DNA of 64,000 nucleotides from an uncultured Clostridia bacterium (GCA_910589115.1 CAJUSB010000003.1:7748-71747), one strand, 5' to 3'; positions 51,404-60,827 are shown, counted from the first letter of the stretch. The notes: generated by a model from the sequence alone, not told the origin. Made by a program: numbers and translations.

Positions 51404-53569
51404 TCAGGTCTGAAACCACTTGATTTCGTTGGCTTCCAGCTCCAGCGTGAAAGCTTCCCCGTTCCCTTTATAAATGGTAGTGGACTGGGGCTGATTAGTA
51501 TTATTGACCACGCAGAATTTTCCGCTTTGCAGATAGGCGTGCACTTCTGCCCGGAAGTTCGAAGAAAACCACTCGCGCAGTGCCTGTTCGCTATTGGCAC
51601 TCCACAGGACAGCACGATGCAGCAAACGGCTATTTTCAAACGAATACGGAAGCCCGGAAAGATAAACTGCCCGGCCCGAGCCATATTCATTGACAGCAAG
51701 CTGCACTTCCCGCGCCCGCTGGACAAGTATTTTTGCACCTTCCAGCGCATAAATACACTTCTTGCCCTCGCCAAAATTGACTGGCCCTTCACAATCTTCC
51801 AGAATAAAGTGTCCCGGATGTTCCTCCCAATTATATTTATCATAATTGAGTGTCATGCCGGTTTCCTTCTCAACGCCCAGCACTGCGGACAACTGCAAGA
51901 ACCGGCCCTGATACTGATGCCCGGACGGCTCCCCTACACCAATCAGGCCGCCGCCCTTCCAAACAAACCGCCGGACAGCAGATGAAACCGCAGGATCTTC
52001 CCAGACTGCGCCGCCAGTGTGAGCGGTGTCCGCATCCCCGACCATCAACAGGACGTCTACGCCATCCAACACGCCGGAATCCGCGCGCAGCTCGTCAAAG
52101 CTGAGGAACCGCACGTCAAAAGGTGCCCCTGAAAGCGCCTCCAAAACGCCTGCGTAAGAATAATTCTGTTTGTGATACAGAGCGTGATGCACCATATGGC
52201 AGCCCCATGCACGTGCTTTGCCCCAACAATTCAGCACTGCAACCGTCTTTGCACAATACGGCGTGCATCCGCTAATATTCGCATACAGCTGGCGGAATTC
52301 GCTGCAAACCTGTTCCACATAATCCAGGAATTCCGGGAACTGGCAGGCGAGTTTCAGATAGCCGCCGTATCCAATCCGGTCAATGGGCTTGCGCAGGATG
52401 GCCCGGCGGGCCGTTACCCAATTATCACGCGCCTCACGAACGGGGTCGCCCCCTTCATGGAAGGTATCCGGGAAGAAATACGGCAGGAACCGACCTTCGG
52501 TATACTTCACACCCGGAATATCGGAAATCAGCCGCAGGGTACAGCCATTACCAACGCTGCCAACCACTGCATCCAACCCAATAGAAGAGAATTCCTCCAT
52601 AAAGGGCTCCATCCCAATCCAGTGGTCGCCGAGGAACATCATAGCCTCTTTCCCCAGCTCGTGCGTAATATCCACCAGCTCCCGGGCAAGGGCCGCAGTC
52701 TCCCGCCGCTGGAAAGCCATGAAATCAAGGTATTCCCGCGAGGGTACTCTATATTGGTTATTATAATATCCCTGGTCAATAATAAATTCCGGTCGAAAAC
52801 GATATCCGGCTTCTTTTTCAAACTGCTCCAAGATGTAGGGGGAAACCGATGCTGAATAACCATACCAATCTACATACTTTTCCCGGCGCAGCGCATCGAA
52901 TACCAGCGTAAACTGATGAAAAAAAGTTGTATATCGGATCACATCCACATAAGGGTGCCCGGCAATAAAACGCCGCAGACGGTCCAGACTATATTGGTGC
53001 GTTTTAGGCTGACGTACATCGAACGTGATCTGATGCTCGACATCCTTCCAGCCATTGGTAACCGCGTTATACATATGCACGGGGTCCCAAATCAGATATG
53101 TCAGGAAGCTAACTGTATATTCATGAAACGCCTCCGGCTGTGCAATCACCACACAGCCAGTCGCCTCATCATAACGCCATTCATCAGGCGGCACCGGCAC
53201 CCCTGACGAACGGTCCATTACCTCCCACCAGCGCCGGATATCATCGCGGGTATTGACTTCCATCAGCTCCGTGCTGATCCCCTGCATGAGCGGGATGGAC
53301 AGCGGCCCCTCCCCCGCAACATGGAAGCCTGTCATAATATAACATTGCTGCACTTCGTCAGGGTTGGCGCGAGCCCATTCATTGTCCCTGCGTGTGGTAT
53401 AATAGGTTGCATATACTTTAGCGTCTGTGCTTTTGAGTTCTTCCGGGTAATCGGTGCCGTCACAGTCGCGAATCGCATCTGCCCCCCACCGGCGCAGCAG
53501 TTCCAAGGTTTCTGGCACGACATCCACGTCAGTGGGAATCGTTACCCGTCCGTAATTCTGAAATTCCAT
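51404..53569 (-). CDS. lnpA: GH112 galacto-N-biose/lacto-N-biose phosphorylase
   Basis: 721 residues, the family's standard length. It begins GRVTIPTDVDVVPETLELLRRWGADAIRDCDGT, the N-terminal signature of GH112, with a TIM-barrel including IIDQGYYNNQYRVPS, MFLGDHWIGMEPF and GNGCTLRLISDIPG. The enzyme phosphorolyses Gal-beta-1,3-GlcNAc/GalNAc to galactose-1-phosphate and the free N-acetylhexosamine in the cytosol. Galactosyl-rhamnose phosphorylases share the family, but the N-acetylhexosamine kinase and epimerase genes nearby favour the amino-sugar substrate. Last sugar-specific gene of an operon with an ABC importer. Confidence 0.93.
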   Translation of the reverse strand: MEFQNYGRVTIPTDVDVVPETLELLRRWGADAIRDCDGTDYPEELKSTDAKVYATYYTTRRDNEWARANPDEVQQCYIMTGFHVAGEGPLSIPLMQGISTELMEVNTRDDIRRWWEVMDRSSGVPVPPDEWRYDEATGCVVIAQPEAFHEYTVSFLTYLIWDPVHMYNAVTNGWKDVEHQITFDVRQPKTHQYSLDRLRRFIAGHPYVDVIRYTTFFHQFTLVFDALRREKYVDWYGYSASVSPYILEQFEKEAGYRFRPEFIIDQGYYNNQYRVPSREYLDFMAFQRRETAALARELVDITHELGKEAMMFLGDHWIGMEPFMEEFSSIGLDAVVGSVGNGCTLRLISDIPGVKYTEGRFLPYFFPDTFHEGGDPVREARDNWVTARRAILRKPIDRIGYGGYLKLACQFPEFLDYVEQVCSEFRQLYANISGCTPYCAKTVAVLNCWGKARAWGCHMVHHALYHKQNYSYAGVLEALSGAPFDVRFLSFDELRADSGVLDGVDVLLMVGDADTAHTGGAVWEDPAVSSAVRRFVWKGGGLIGVGEPSGHQYQGRFLQLSAVLGVEKETGMTLNYDKYNWEEHPGHFILEDCEGPVNFGEGKKCIYALEGAKILVQRAREVQLAVNEYGSGRAVYLSGLPYSFENSRLLHRAVLWSANSEQALREWFSSNFRAEVHAYLQSGKFCVVNNTNQPQSTTIYKGNGEAFTLELEANEIKWFQT

Positions 53570-53584
53570 AAAAGCGCTCCTCTG

Positions 53585-53785
53585 TCAGTTTTTCCTTGGG
53601 TCCTGAAAGGCCTTATTATAAAGCCAAAGCGTTACCAGCAGCAGAAGAACGCCCACAAGCATCAGCCCCAGACCGCTCAGCTGACCGGTCTGCTGCCAGC
53701 CGTATATCAGCAGCCCCAGGCCCGCCAAAAAAGAAATCAGCATCAGCCCTATGCGAAGCCCCGGATTCTCTTTCCAAAATTCCAT
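53585..53785 (-). CDS. Small two-helix membrane protein (DUF6903-like)
   Basis: 66 residues, two membrane helices (LMISFLAGLGLLIYGW and GLMLVGVLLLLVTLWLYN), RBS AAGGTGG. Small proteins of this kind, DUF6903 by my recollection, are found between ABC permease and GH112 phosphorylase genes in Firmicutes. It may help the permeases assemble, but that is speculative. Confidence 0.75.
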   Translation of the reverse strand: MEFWKENPGLRIGLMLISFLAGLGLLIYGWQQTGQLSGLGLMLVGVLLLLVTLWLYNKAFQDPRKN

Positions 53786-53794
53786 TGTTCCACC

Positions 53795-54682
53795 TTATCC
53801 TTTCAGTCCGCCTACGGTCATACCCTGTGTCAGCTTCTTCTGCACGCAGATATAAAGGACGAGCGTCGGCAGCATGACCAGCACCAATCCCGCATACAGG
53901 ATGCCGTACTGTGCCGCCGACTGCTGCGCCTGCATCAGATTCAGCAGGCCTACCGGCAGGGTCTTTTGCCCCCGGGCACTGCTCATAAGCGTCATGGAAA
54001 TAATATATTCATTCCAAAACGACAGAAAATTAAACAATATGATCGTAATAATGGAGGGCTGCGCCATCGGGAAAATGACACGCAGCATGGTCGTCCCATA
54101 GCCTGCACCATCGATATAGGCTGCCTCTTCAAAATCGACGGGCAGGGTTGCGAAATAGCCCGACAACAGGTAAATCGTAAAGGGCAATGAAGTAGACGCA
54201 TAAACCAAAGCCAGCACAAAAAGGTTATTGAGCAGCAGCGTGCTGCCGAAAAAATAATTGAGCCAGCTGTCCCAGTCACGCAGCATCAGGAAAATTGGTA
54301 CAACGATATAATTCACATTGATAAACAGCCCTGCCATAAAGCAGGTATTCAGAAGTTTCCTCCCCCGGAAGTGGAAACGGGACAGGCAATACGCCGCAGG
54401 CAGCGCCACAACCAAAAGGATGAGAAGCGCCAGCGCCGTTACAAGCACGGAATTGAGCATATAGCTGCCCATGCTGGCAGCGTTCCAAGCATCCACAAAA
54501 TTCTGCCAGTAAAACCCGGCCGGCAATGCCCATGGATTGCCATAAAACTCGCTGTTCTGCTTGATTGAGGCAAGGAAAACCCATGCCACCGGCACCAAGA
54601 TCAGCACCGCAAGCGTAATGAGCGCAACATATACAAAAATCTTGAACAGTGTATCGGTCGAAACACCCTTTTTCTGTTTCAT
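53795..54682 (-). CDS. Carbohydrate ABC transporter permease (MalG type)
   Basis: 295 residues from the ATG at 54682 with GGAGG eight bases upstream. Six membrane helices and the cytoplasmic coupling EAA loop (EEAAYIDGAGYGTTMLRVIFP) mark a CUT1-type inner-membrane permease. It pairs with the other permease 14 bp upstream and the solute-binding lipoprotein. No ATPase gene is in the cluster, so a shared MsmK/UgpC-like ATPase encoded elsewhere probably energises import. Confidence 0.95.
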   Translation of the reverse strand: MKQKKGVSTDTLFKIFVYVALITLAVLILVPVAWVFLASIKQNSEFYGNPWALPAGFYWQNFVDAWNAASMGSYMLNSVLVTALALLILLVVALPAAYCLSRFHFRGRKLLNTCFMAGLFINVNYIVVPIFLMLRDWDSWLNYFFGSTLLLNNLFVLALVYASTSLPFTIYLLSGYFATLPVDFEEAAYIDGAGYGTTMLRVIFPMAQPSIITIILFNFLSFWNEYIISMTLMSSARGQKTLPVGLLNLMQAQQSAAQYGILYAGLVLVMLPTLVLYICVQKKLTQGMTVGGLKG

Positions 54683-54696
54683 TGGTCGGCCTCCCA

Positions 54697-55572
54697 TCAC
54701 ATTTCAAGCGGTTCCCGCCTGGTTACCTGGTTGACCAGAAGCGAAAGCAGGAAGGAAAACAGGAAAATCACCACGCCTGCCGCCATCGAATAGCCGTATA
54801 AACCTGCATCCTTCTGGGTATACATAAAGCTCAGGCCCACATCGGCCATACCTTTCGCGACCATCGCTTTCACGAACAGAAACGCCATGTTAATGGTCGA
54901 AATGATAAAAAAGGTCAGCGTCGTGCGGATGTTTGTCCAAATCAGCGGCAGCGTAATCTGGAAAAACTGGGTTATCCGGCCTGCGCCGTCCAGGTCAGCG
55001 CTTTCATAGAGACTCTCCGGCACGGCGGACATGGAGGCCATATACATGACCATATAATATCCTATCGCCTGCCAGACCATCGCAATAATCACACTGATAA
55101 TTACCATCGGCTGATCCTTCCAGAGTACCAGCACGGTCTTCCCGGAGAGGAAGGAAAGAATACTGTTGAGCATACCATTCTCCGGCTTGTACACAGCCGA
55201 AAAAATACCTGCAATAACGACTACGGAAAGGATATTCGGAATATAAAAAACCACCCGGAAAAAATCCTGCCCTTTGATCTTTTCCCGCGTCAGGATGCCC
55301 GCAAACAGCAGCGCAAAAAAGAATGTAATAATCGTCACAACAACAATCAAAAGGATGGTGTTCTGCATGGACGTGATAAACTTGGTATCCTTCATAAGCG
55401 TTTGAAAGTTTTGCAGGCCTACAAAGGTTTCGGTCGGTGAATAAGCGCCGCGCTCGAAAAGGGACATACGGAACACATTAAGCGTCGGCATTACCATAAA
55501 TATAAAAAACAGGACCGTGGCCGGCGCCACGCAAAAGAAGATAAAACGGCTGCGGCCTTTGTTTGGGCGCAT
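54697..55572 (-). CDS. Carbohydrate ABC transporter permease (MalF/UgpA type)
   Basis: 291 residues from the ATG at 55572 (AAAGGAG upstream); the frame is open further 5' but that part overlaps the gap after the binding-protein gene and has no support. Six helices, a long periplasmic-type loop after helix 1 and the EAA loop ESADLDGAGRITQFFQITLP. It forms the channel with the MalG-type partner for uptake of a disaccharide, most likely lacto-N-biose or galacto-N-biose given the adjacent phosphorylase. Confidence 0.95.
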   Translation of the reverse strand: MRPNKGRSRFIFFCVAPATVLFFIFMVMPTLNVFRMSLFERGAYSPTETFVGLQNFQTLMKDTKFITSMQNTILLIVVVTIITFFFALLFAGILTREKIKGQDFFRVVFYIPNILSVVVIAGIFSAVYKPENGMLNSILSFLSGKTVLVLWKDQPMVIISVIIAMVWQAIGYYMVMYMASMSAVPESLYESADLDGAGRITQFFQITLPLIWTNIRTTLTFFIISTINMAFLFVKAMVAKGMADVGLSFMYTQKDAGLYGYSMAAGVVIFLFSFLLSLLVNQVTRREPLEM

Positions 55573-55661
55573 AAGAGCACTCCTTTCTGTCAGGGAATGA
55601 AAAGCGGCGGCGGGCAGTCCCTGCCCACCGCCGCCTGCCTTTACGACTGATGTGGTTACGC

Positions 55662-57047
55662 TTATTCCATCAGGTTTGCACGCATCTGATCGCTGGCCGC
55701 CTTGATATCGCTGATCCACTGGTCAACCGAAATCGTACCGCTGACAAGACCGTTTACCGGGTCAAGGAAGACCTCACGGGTCGTGCCAAGGCCTGCGACT
55801 GCGCTGTAAGCTGCAAAGCCGCCCATTGCCGCCTTTGCACCGTTATCGTAAATCGAATAAAACATCTTGTTGTCGCCTTCCAGGCTGTCGGCAATGCCCA
55901 GCACCGGCTGGATCGCGCCGCCCTTGGCGAAAATCTCACAGGCCTTATCGCTGTACAGGAATGCGATAAACTGCTTTGCCGCATCCACATTCGCTGCGCC
56001 AGCCGGAATCCACGCCTGTTCAAACCAGGTGTAGCTGTAGCAGTCGCCGCCCTCGCTCACTGCGGGAAGTGCGGTCATACCCCACTCAAAACCGTCTGCA
56101 CGGGGTGCTTCTGCCATTTCACCCACGATCCAGGTACCGTTCGGCATAAACAGCGCCTTGTTATCAAGTACGAGCTGCTGATTCTGGGTGAAGTCCTGAT
56201 CATTTGCCTGTGCAGGCGTTACCGGGTTGGTATAAGTGGCCAGCTTCGCAATGATATCAAAGCAGGTCTGTGCCTCGGGCGTATCCCAAATGCCCTCTTC
56301 ATAGTGCGTTGCCGCCTCAAAGAACTCGGGGCCGCCTGCGGAGTACATCAGCGCCCACAGGAATGCGTCAAAGTAACCGGTCGTTGGATAAGTAAAGAGG
56401 TAAATATCCTCCGCCTTTGCCTTGTCGCCCAGTGCCCACATTTCGTCCCAGGTTGTGGGGACTTCCCAGCCCTTTTCTGCAAAAAGGCCGGCATTGTAGA
56501 ACAGGCCGCAGGGAGAATAGAACATCGGTGCAAGATAGGTCTTGCCATCGCCATAAGGATTGGTGAGCGAAGTATCGGTGAAGCCGCCCGCAATCTTGTC
56601 GCCAACCTTTGCACTTTCGCCAGGCACGGTCATAGACAGAACATCGGTAATCTCCGCAATATTGCTGTCCTTAATAAATTGCTCGGTCAGGCCCGCTTCG
56701 CGGCCGGTCGCCAGATGGATAACATCCGGATAGTCACCGCCCTGCATAGAGGGGCCGATCATGTCTTCCAGACCCTTATCGGTAAGCAGGTCAACTGCAA
56801 TCCCAGTTTCTTCGGTAAAGGCCTCACAAACCTCTTTCCACATGTTCGGGTATGCCTCCATATAACCAGAGGCCAGCGCCGCAACCTGAATGGACTGGGC
56901 TTCCGGTGTGTCGGGCGTTTCTGCACCGCCGTCCGAAGCTGGTTCCGGTGTGTTTTGAGGCTCATTGGTCTGCGGCGCTCCGCCACAGCCTGCCAGCAGG
57001 GAAAGGAGCATCAGAAATGCAAGGGTCATACTCAGTATTCTTTTCAT
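55662..57047 (-). CDS. Sugar ABC transporter substrate-binding lipoprotein
   Basis: 461 residues from the ATG at 57047. Signal peptide with lipobox LLSLLAGC, then a Glu/Pro/Thr-rich linker (about 25-55) and a two-lobed family 1 solute-binding fold (IQVAALASGYMEAYPNMWKEV, YLAPMFYSPCGLFYNAGLF, TTWDEMWALGDKAK). Many aromatic residues in the cleft region fit a sugar ligand. First gene of the minus-strand operon leading to GH112, so the ligand is probably a Gal-beta-1,3-HexNAc disaccharide. Confidence 0.93.
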   Translation of the reverse strand: MKRILSMTLAFLMLLSLLAGCGGAPQTNEPQNTPEPASDGGAETPDTPEAQSIQVAALASGYMEAYPNMWKEVCEAFTEETGIAVDLLTDKGLEDMIGPSMQGGDYPDVIHLATGREAGLTEQFIKDSNIAEITDVLSMTVPGESAKVGDKIAGGFTDTSLTNPYGDGKTYLAPMFYSPCGLFYNAGLFAEKGWEVPTTWDEMWALGDKAKAEDIYLFTYPTTGYFDAFLWALMYSAGGPEFFEAATHYEEGIWDTPEAQTCFDIIAKLATYTNPVTPAQANDQDFTQNQQLVLDNKALFMPNGTWIVGEMAEAPRADGFEWGMTALPAVSEGGDCYSYTWFEQAWIPAGAANVDAAKQFIAFLYSDKACEIFAKGGAIQPVLGIADSLEGDNKMFYSIYDNGAKAAMGGFAAYSAVAGLGTTREVFLDPVNGLVSGTISVDQWISDIKAASDQMRANLME

Positions 57048-57124
57048 CTTCTCTTTGTTCCTCCAATCATTGAAATCCTGTCGGACGGGCAGGCACCTCA
57101 TTCCCTCCCCATCCTTATAAAGTA

Positions 57125-57152
57125 AGTATACACCACTCAGCGGTAAAGGCAA
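57125..57152 (-). promoter_or_regulatory. Promoter of the sugar importer operon
   Basis: On the minus strand, TTGCCT (57152-57147) and TATACT (57130-57125) with a 16-bp spacer, about 80 bp before the binding-protein start. The upstream flank toward the AraC gene (57153-57320) is AT-rich and is where an AraC-type activator would bind. Confidence 0.65.
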
Positions 57153-57327
57153 TCCCATTCTTGCTTTCCTTTTTAGAAATATTGCTCTTTTTTACATATT
57201 ACGGTAAAAGCCCCCCTTTTTCCGGCACCATTTTACATAAAATCAACAGCCTTTTCCCTTCCCTGACTGAAATTTACAGATAAAAAAACCAAAATCCATA
57301 CAGGAAAAGAACTTTTTTATTTAGAAG

Positions 57328-57356
57328 TTGCACAATCGGGCACTTTGCTTTATAAT
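57328..57356 (+). promoter_or_regulatory. Promoter of the AraC-family regulator gene
   Basis: TTGCAC at 57328-57333 and TATAAT at 57351-57356, 17-bp spacer, about 60 bp before the GTG start. Confidence 0.75.
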
Positions 57357-57414
57357 AAGTACAGAGGAGCTCCGAAAGGCGATTTTCGGAATCTTGCTAA
57401 GGAGGGAACGCGCC

Positions 57415-58248
57415 GTGAGCACCCATCAGTATATCCTGCCCGATCCCCCGGCAATATACACAAGGGCACAGCTGCTCTATGTCACAAGCGCTCAATACAG
57501 CGAGGAATGGAACTCTTCCCTGCATACCCATACCTGCACCGAACTGTTTTTCATTACCGGCGGGAACGGCGTGTTCCAGGTACGGCAGGAACGTTTCCCC
57601 GTAGCCATCAATGACCTGGTCGCCGTAAACGCAGGCGTTCCGCATACGGAAACCAGCCAGCGCGGCAGCCCAATGGAATACGTCGTGCTGGGCGTGAAAG
57701 GGCTCGAAACACCCGCTGACCCGAATGGCTGCCTGCTGCTGCACCTGAGCGCAGGCCAGGACGGCATCAGCAGCTGTCTTCGTATGCTCGTTCAGGAAAG
57801 CCGCGCCGGACTGCCGGGCTGCGACCAGATTTGCCGCAGCCTGCTGGAAATTATCCTGCAACGCCTGCGGAGACGGGAGGACTTTCCGCTTTCCCCAACC
57901 GCTTCTACCGTCCGCCCTACCAGAGAATGCGATTTGGTGCGCCGCTATATTGATAACCACTTCAAAGAAAACTTGACGCTCGATCAGCTGGCTGCATTGG
58001 CGCATATCAACAAATTTTACCTCTCCCATACCTTCCGCCAGGCGTTTGATATCTCACCCATCAGCTACCTCATTACGCGGAGGATTCAGGAAAGCCACTT
58101 CCTGCTCACCGAAACCGACCACAGTTTGTCGCAAATTGCACAGATTTTGGGTTTCTCTTCATTGAGTTATTTCTCACAGAGCTTTCGCAGGCTGGAAGGG
58201 ATTAGCCCCATGGAGTACCGCAGGCATCACCGCTTCCCAAAAAAGTAA
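57415..58248 (+). CDS. AraC family transcriptional regulator
   Basis: 277 residues from a GTG at 57415, chosen because AAGGAGG lies nine bases upstream. The N-terminal cupin-type sensor (SSLHTHTCTELFFITGGNGVFQV) precedes two helix-turn-helix units: LTLDQLAALAHINKFYLSHTF, and SLSQIAQILGFSSLSYFSQSFRR, followed by the usual GISPMEYR. It is divergent from the sugar importer/GH112 operon and probably activates it in response to the imported disaccharide or a breakdown product. Confidence 0.93.
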   Translation: MSTHQYILPDPPAIYTRAQLLYVTSAQYSEEWNSSLHTHTCTELFFITGGNGVFQVRQERFPVAINDLVAVNAGVPHTETSQRGSPMEYVVLGVKGLETPADPNGCLLLHLSAGQDGISSCLRMLVQESRAGLPGCDQICRSLLEIILQRLRRREDFPLSPTASTVRPTRECDLVRRYIDNHFKENLTLDQLAALAHINKFYLSHTFRQAFDISPISYLITRRIQESHFLLTETDHSLSQIAQILGFSSLSYFSQSFRRLEGISPMEYRRHHRFPKK

Positions 58249-58253
58249 AGTAG

Positions 58254-58400
58254 CCCCCGTCCCGCCCGCAGGCGATAGAGGGAGATGCGAAGCATCTCGG
58301 GTGTCCAGAGGGGCGGGAGCGCCCCTTTGGCGTTCGCCGAGGAGGCGCGGGAGTCCAGAGGGCAGAGCCCTTTGGCGCCGTCTGCGCAGGACATCCCCAC
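58254..58400. repeat. Dispersed GC-rich repeat, copy A6 (diverged)
   Basis: Between the AraC gene and galE. It contains CCCGTCCCGCCCGCAGGCGA, a GGGAGATGCGAAGCATCTC hairpin, then two successive TCCAGAGGG units (58303 and 58355 approximately) and GGCGCCGTCTGCGCAGGAC. It lacks the normal GCCGCGCAGGCG end. Confidence 0.75.
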
Positions 58401-58435
58401 GCTTACCGATTATAATGTAAAGGAGTCGATCCCCT

Positions 58436-59461
58436 ATGTCAATTCTTGTCAGCGGAGGCGCCGGATATATCGGCAGCCATACCTGCGTCGAACTGCTCAA
58501 CGCAGGCTACGAAATCATCGTAGCCGACAACCTCTGCAATTCCAGCGAAGAAGCCATCCGCCGCGTTGAACAAATCACCGGCAAACCCGTACCCTTCACC
58601 CGCACCGAGCTTTGCAGCGAAGAGGAAACCGAAGCCCTCTTTTCCCGCTTCCCCAACATCCATGCAGTCATCCATTTCGCAGGACTCAAAGCCGTGGGCG
58701 AAAGCGTCTCCAAGCCGCTCGAATACTACACCAATAACCTCGTCAGCACCTTGACCCTGCTGCGGGTAATGGCACGGCACGGCGTCAAACAGTTCGTATT
58801 CTCTTCCTCCGCAACTGTCTACGGCGACCCCGCCACTGTCCCGATCCGCGAAGACGCACCCACCGGCGGGACCACCAATCCCTATGGCACAACCAAGCTG
58901 TTCCAGGAGCGCATCCTGTCCGACTGCTGCGCCGCTGACCCTACGCTGAATGTTGCCCTTCTGCGCTATTTCAACCCCATCGGCGCACATGAAAGCGGCC
59001 TGATCGGCGAAGACCCGAACGGCATTCCCAACAACCTGGTACCCTATATCGCACAAGTTGCCGTTGGGAAACTGGAAAAACTGCACGTCTACGGCGATGA
59101 TTACCCCACCCCTGACGGCACTGGCGTGCGCGACTATATCCATGTGACCGACCTTGCCCGCGGGCACGTGGCCGCCCTGAAAAAACTTGACACGGGCTGC
59201 GGCCTGTTCACCTGTAACCTCGGCACTGGGAACGGCTACAGCGTCCTGGACGTGCTGCACGCTTACGAAAAGGCCTGCGGCAAATCGCTGCCTTATAAAA
59301 TCGACCCCCGCCGCCCAGGCGACATCGCTGCATGTTACGCTGACCCTGCCAAAGCAAAATCCGAGCTCGGCTGGGAGGCAGAATACGGCATCGCAGAGAT
59401 GTGCGCTTCCTCATGGAAATGGCAGTCCATGAACCCGGACGGATACCACACTCGCAAGTGA
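58436..59461 (+). CDS. galE: UDP-glucose 4-epimerase
   Basis: 341 residues, extended short-chain dehydrogenase. NAD-binding GGAGYIGSHTCVELLNAGYE at the N-terminus, SSSATVYGDP, and the catalytic Tyr-x3-Lys in YGTTKLFQE; the C-terminal domain is complete with DYIHVTDLARGH. It interconverts UDP-galactose and UDP-glucose (and, in some versions, the GlcNAc/GalNAc forms), feeding galactose-1-phosphate carbon from GH112 into glycolysis. It sits with the kinase below and the phosphorylase operon, as lnpD does in bifidobacteria. Confidence 0.95.
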   Translation: MSILVSGGAGYIGSHTCVELLNAGYEIIVADNLCNSSEEAIRRVEQITGKPVPFTRTELCSEEETEALFSRFPNIHAVIHFAGLKAVGESVSKPLEYYTNNLVSTLTLLRVMARHGVKQFVFSSSATVYGDPATVPIREDAPTGGTTNPYGTTKLFQERILSDCCAADPTLNVALLRYFNPIGAHESGLIGEDPNGIPNNLVPYIAQVAVGKLEKLHVYGDDYPTPDGTGVRDYIHVTDLARGHVAALKKLDTGCGLFTCNLGTGNGYSVLDVLHAYEKACGKSLPYKIDPRRPGDIAACYADPAKAKSELGWEAEYGIAEMCASSWKWQSMNPDGYHTRK

Positions 59462-59471
59462 TATCATTGCC

Positions 59472-59650
59472 GTTTTATCCGCCTGCGCGGCGGGCGGTCT
59501 TACGCAGACAGCGCCAGAGGGACTTGTCCCTCTGGACTCCCTTTCTCCGCTGCGGCGGGGAATGGGTACGGTTACTGTCGTTTATCCGCGCTGCTTGGTC
59601 CCGCCAAAAGGACGGCGGGACCAAGAGGCAGCTGCGGCAAAATTTTTCGA
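59472..59650. repeat. Dispersed GC-rich repeat, copy A7 (A/B chimera)
   Basis: The left half is type A forward (CGCGGCGGGCGGTCTTACGC, CCAGAGGG / CCCTCTGG, GACTCCC). The right half is type B (CCGCTGCGGCGGGGAATGGG, TACGG) ending in a variable-stem hairpin with arms CTTGGTCCCGCC (59594-59605) and GGCGGGACCAAG (59614-59625) around AAAAGGAC. It shows that the modules recombine. Confidence 0.88.
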
Positions 59651-59728
59651 GTGCGGATAGAAAACAGCGCACAACTTTTCCAGCATAAAAACGGGACTAT
59701 TATTTCCCGGCGGTTTGGAGGAACCTAT

Positions 59729-60826
59729 ATGACAACAGCCGAACAATATCTCAACGAAAGCCTTGCCGCCTTTGATTTCGGCGCACCTGCCGTCGAAACA
59801 GTCCGCTTCGGCGAGGGCCATATCAACGACACTTTCGCCGTGCGCACCCAATCGGGAAAGCGCTTTATCCTTCAGCGCATAAGCCCGGCCGCATTCAAAC
59901 AGCCCGGCCAACTGATGGAGAACATCACCGGAGTGACCCAATACCTTGAACAGATCATCTCCCAGTCGGGCGGGGACCCGAACCGGGAAACACTGCGCGT
60001 GCTCCGTGCACGGGACGGCGCGTCCTGCTTCTACGACAGCGCAGGCTGCTGCTGGCGTGCTTTTCCCTTCATAGAGGAAACAATTTGTTGTCAAAGCGCT
60101 GATACCCCAGAGTTATTCGCCGCCTCTGGACGGGCATTCGGACGCTTCCAGCAGCTGCTTCGGGACTACCCTGCGGAAACCCTTCATGAAACAATCCCAC
60201 GCTTCCATGACACGGAAAACCGGCTTGCAAACCTGAAAGCTGCTGTCCAGGCGGACACGCACGGGCGGGCAGCTGCCTGCCAGCCCGAAATTGATTTCAT
60301 GCTTGCCCGTGAAGCTGACTGCTCTGTCGCTTTGCAGGCACTGCGGGACGGCGAGCTTCCCCTGCGGGTCACACATAATGACACCAAGCTCAACAACGTC
60401 CTGATGGACGAAAAGACCAAAGAGGGCATCTGCGTCATTGATTTGGATACTGTAATGCCCGGCCTGTCTATCAATGACTTTGGGGATTCCATCCGTTTTG
60501 GCGCGAACCACTGTGCGGAAGATGAAACCGACCTTTCCAAAGTGAATCTTGACCTCAATTTGTTTGCCGTTTATACCGCCGCTTTTCTTGAGGGCGCGGG
60601 CGGGACGCTCGCTGATGCAGAAATACGCTTCCTACCGTGGGGTGCCAAGCTGATGACTCTAGAATGCGGAATGCGCTTCCTGACGGATTACTTAGAGGGC
60701 GATGTTTATTTCCATATCCAGCGGGAGCACCAAAACCTTGACCGCTGCCGCACCCAATGCAAGCTGGTCTCTGATATGGAGGCTCATTGGGCAGAACTTG
60801 AAGCAATCGTCAACCAATACCGTTAA
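59729..60826 (+). CDS. nahK: N-acetylhexosamine 1-kinase (NahK/LnpB-like)
   Basis: 365 residues from the ATG at 59729 (TTGGAGG upstream). An aminoglycoside-phosphotransferase-fold kinase: VRFGEGHINDTFAV nucleotide loop, catalytic Asp218 in VTHNDTKLNNVLMD, and metal-binding Asp in VIDLDTVMPG. Length and motifs match bifidobacterial NahK, which phosphorylates GlcNAc/GalNAc at C1 with ATP. Its substrate would be the free sugar released by the GH112 enzyme. It is 268 bp downstream of galE with a repeat between them. Confidence 0.92.
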   Translation: MTTAEQYLNESLAAFDFGAPAVETVRFGEGHINDTFAVRTQSGKRFILQRISPAAFKQPGQLMENITGVTQYLEQIISQSGGDPNRETLRVLRARDGASCFYDSAGCCWRAFPFIEETICCQSADTPELFAASGRAFGRFQQLLRDYPAETLHETIPRFHDTENRLANLKAAVQADTHGRAAACQPEIDFMLAREADCSVALQALRDGELPLRVTHNDTKLNNVLMDEKTKEGICVIDLDTVMPGLSINDFGDSIRFGANHCAEDETDLSKVNLDLNLFAVYTAAFLEGAGGTLADAEIRFLPWGAKLMTLECGMRFLTDYLEGDVYFHIQREHQNLDRCRTQCKLVSDMEAHWAELEAIVNQYR

Positions 60827-60827
60827 C

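Noticed and set aside
55650..57125. 491-codon plus-strand frame
   Set aside because: Fully antisense to the sugar-binding lipoprotein gene, which has signal peptide, lipobox and operon context; the open antisense frame is a codon-bias effect.
58439..59260. 273-codon minus-strand frame
   Set aside because: Antisense shadow of galE.
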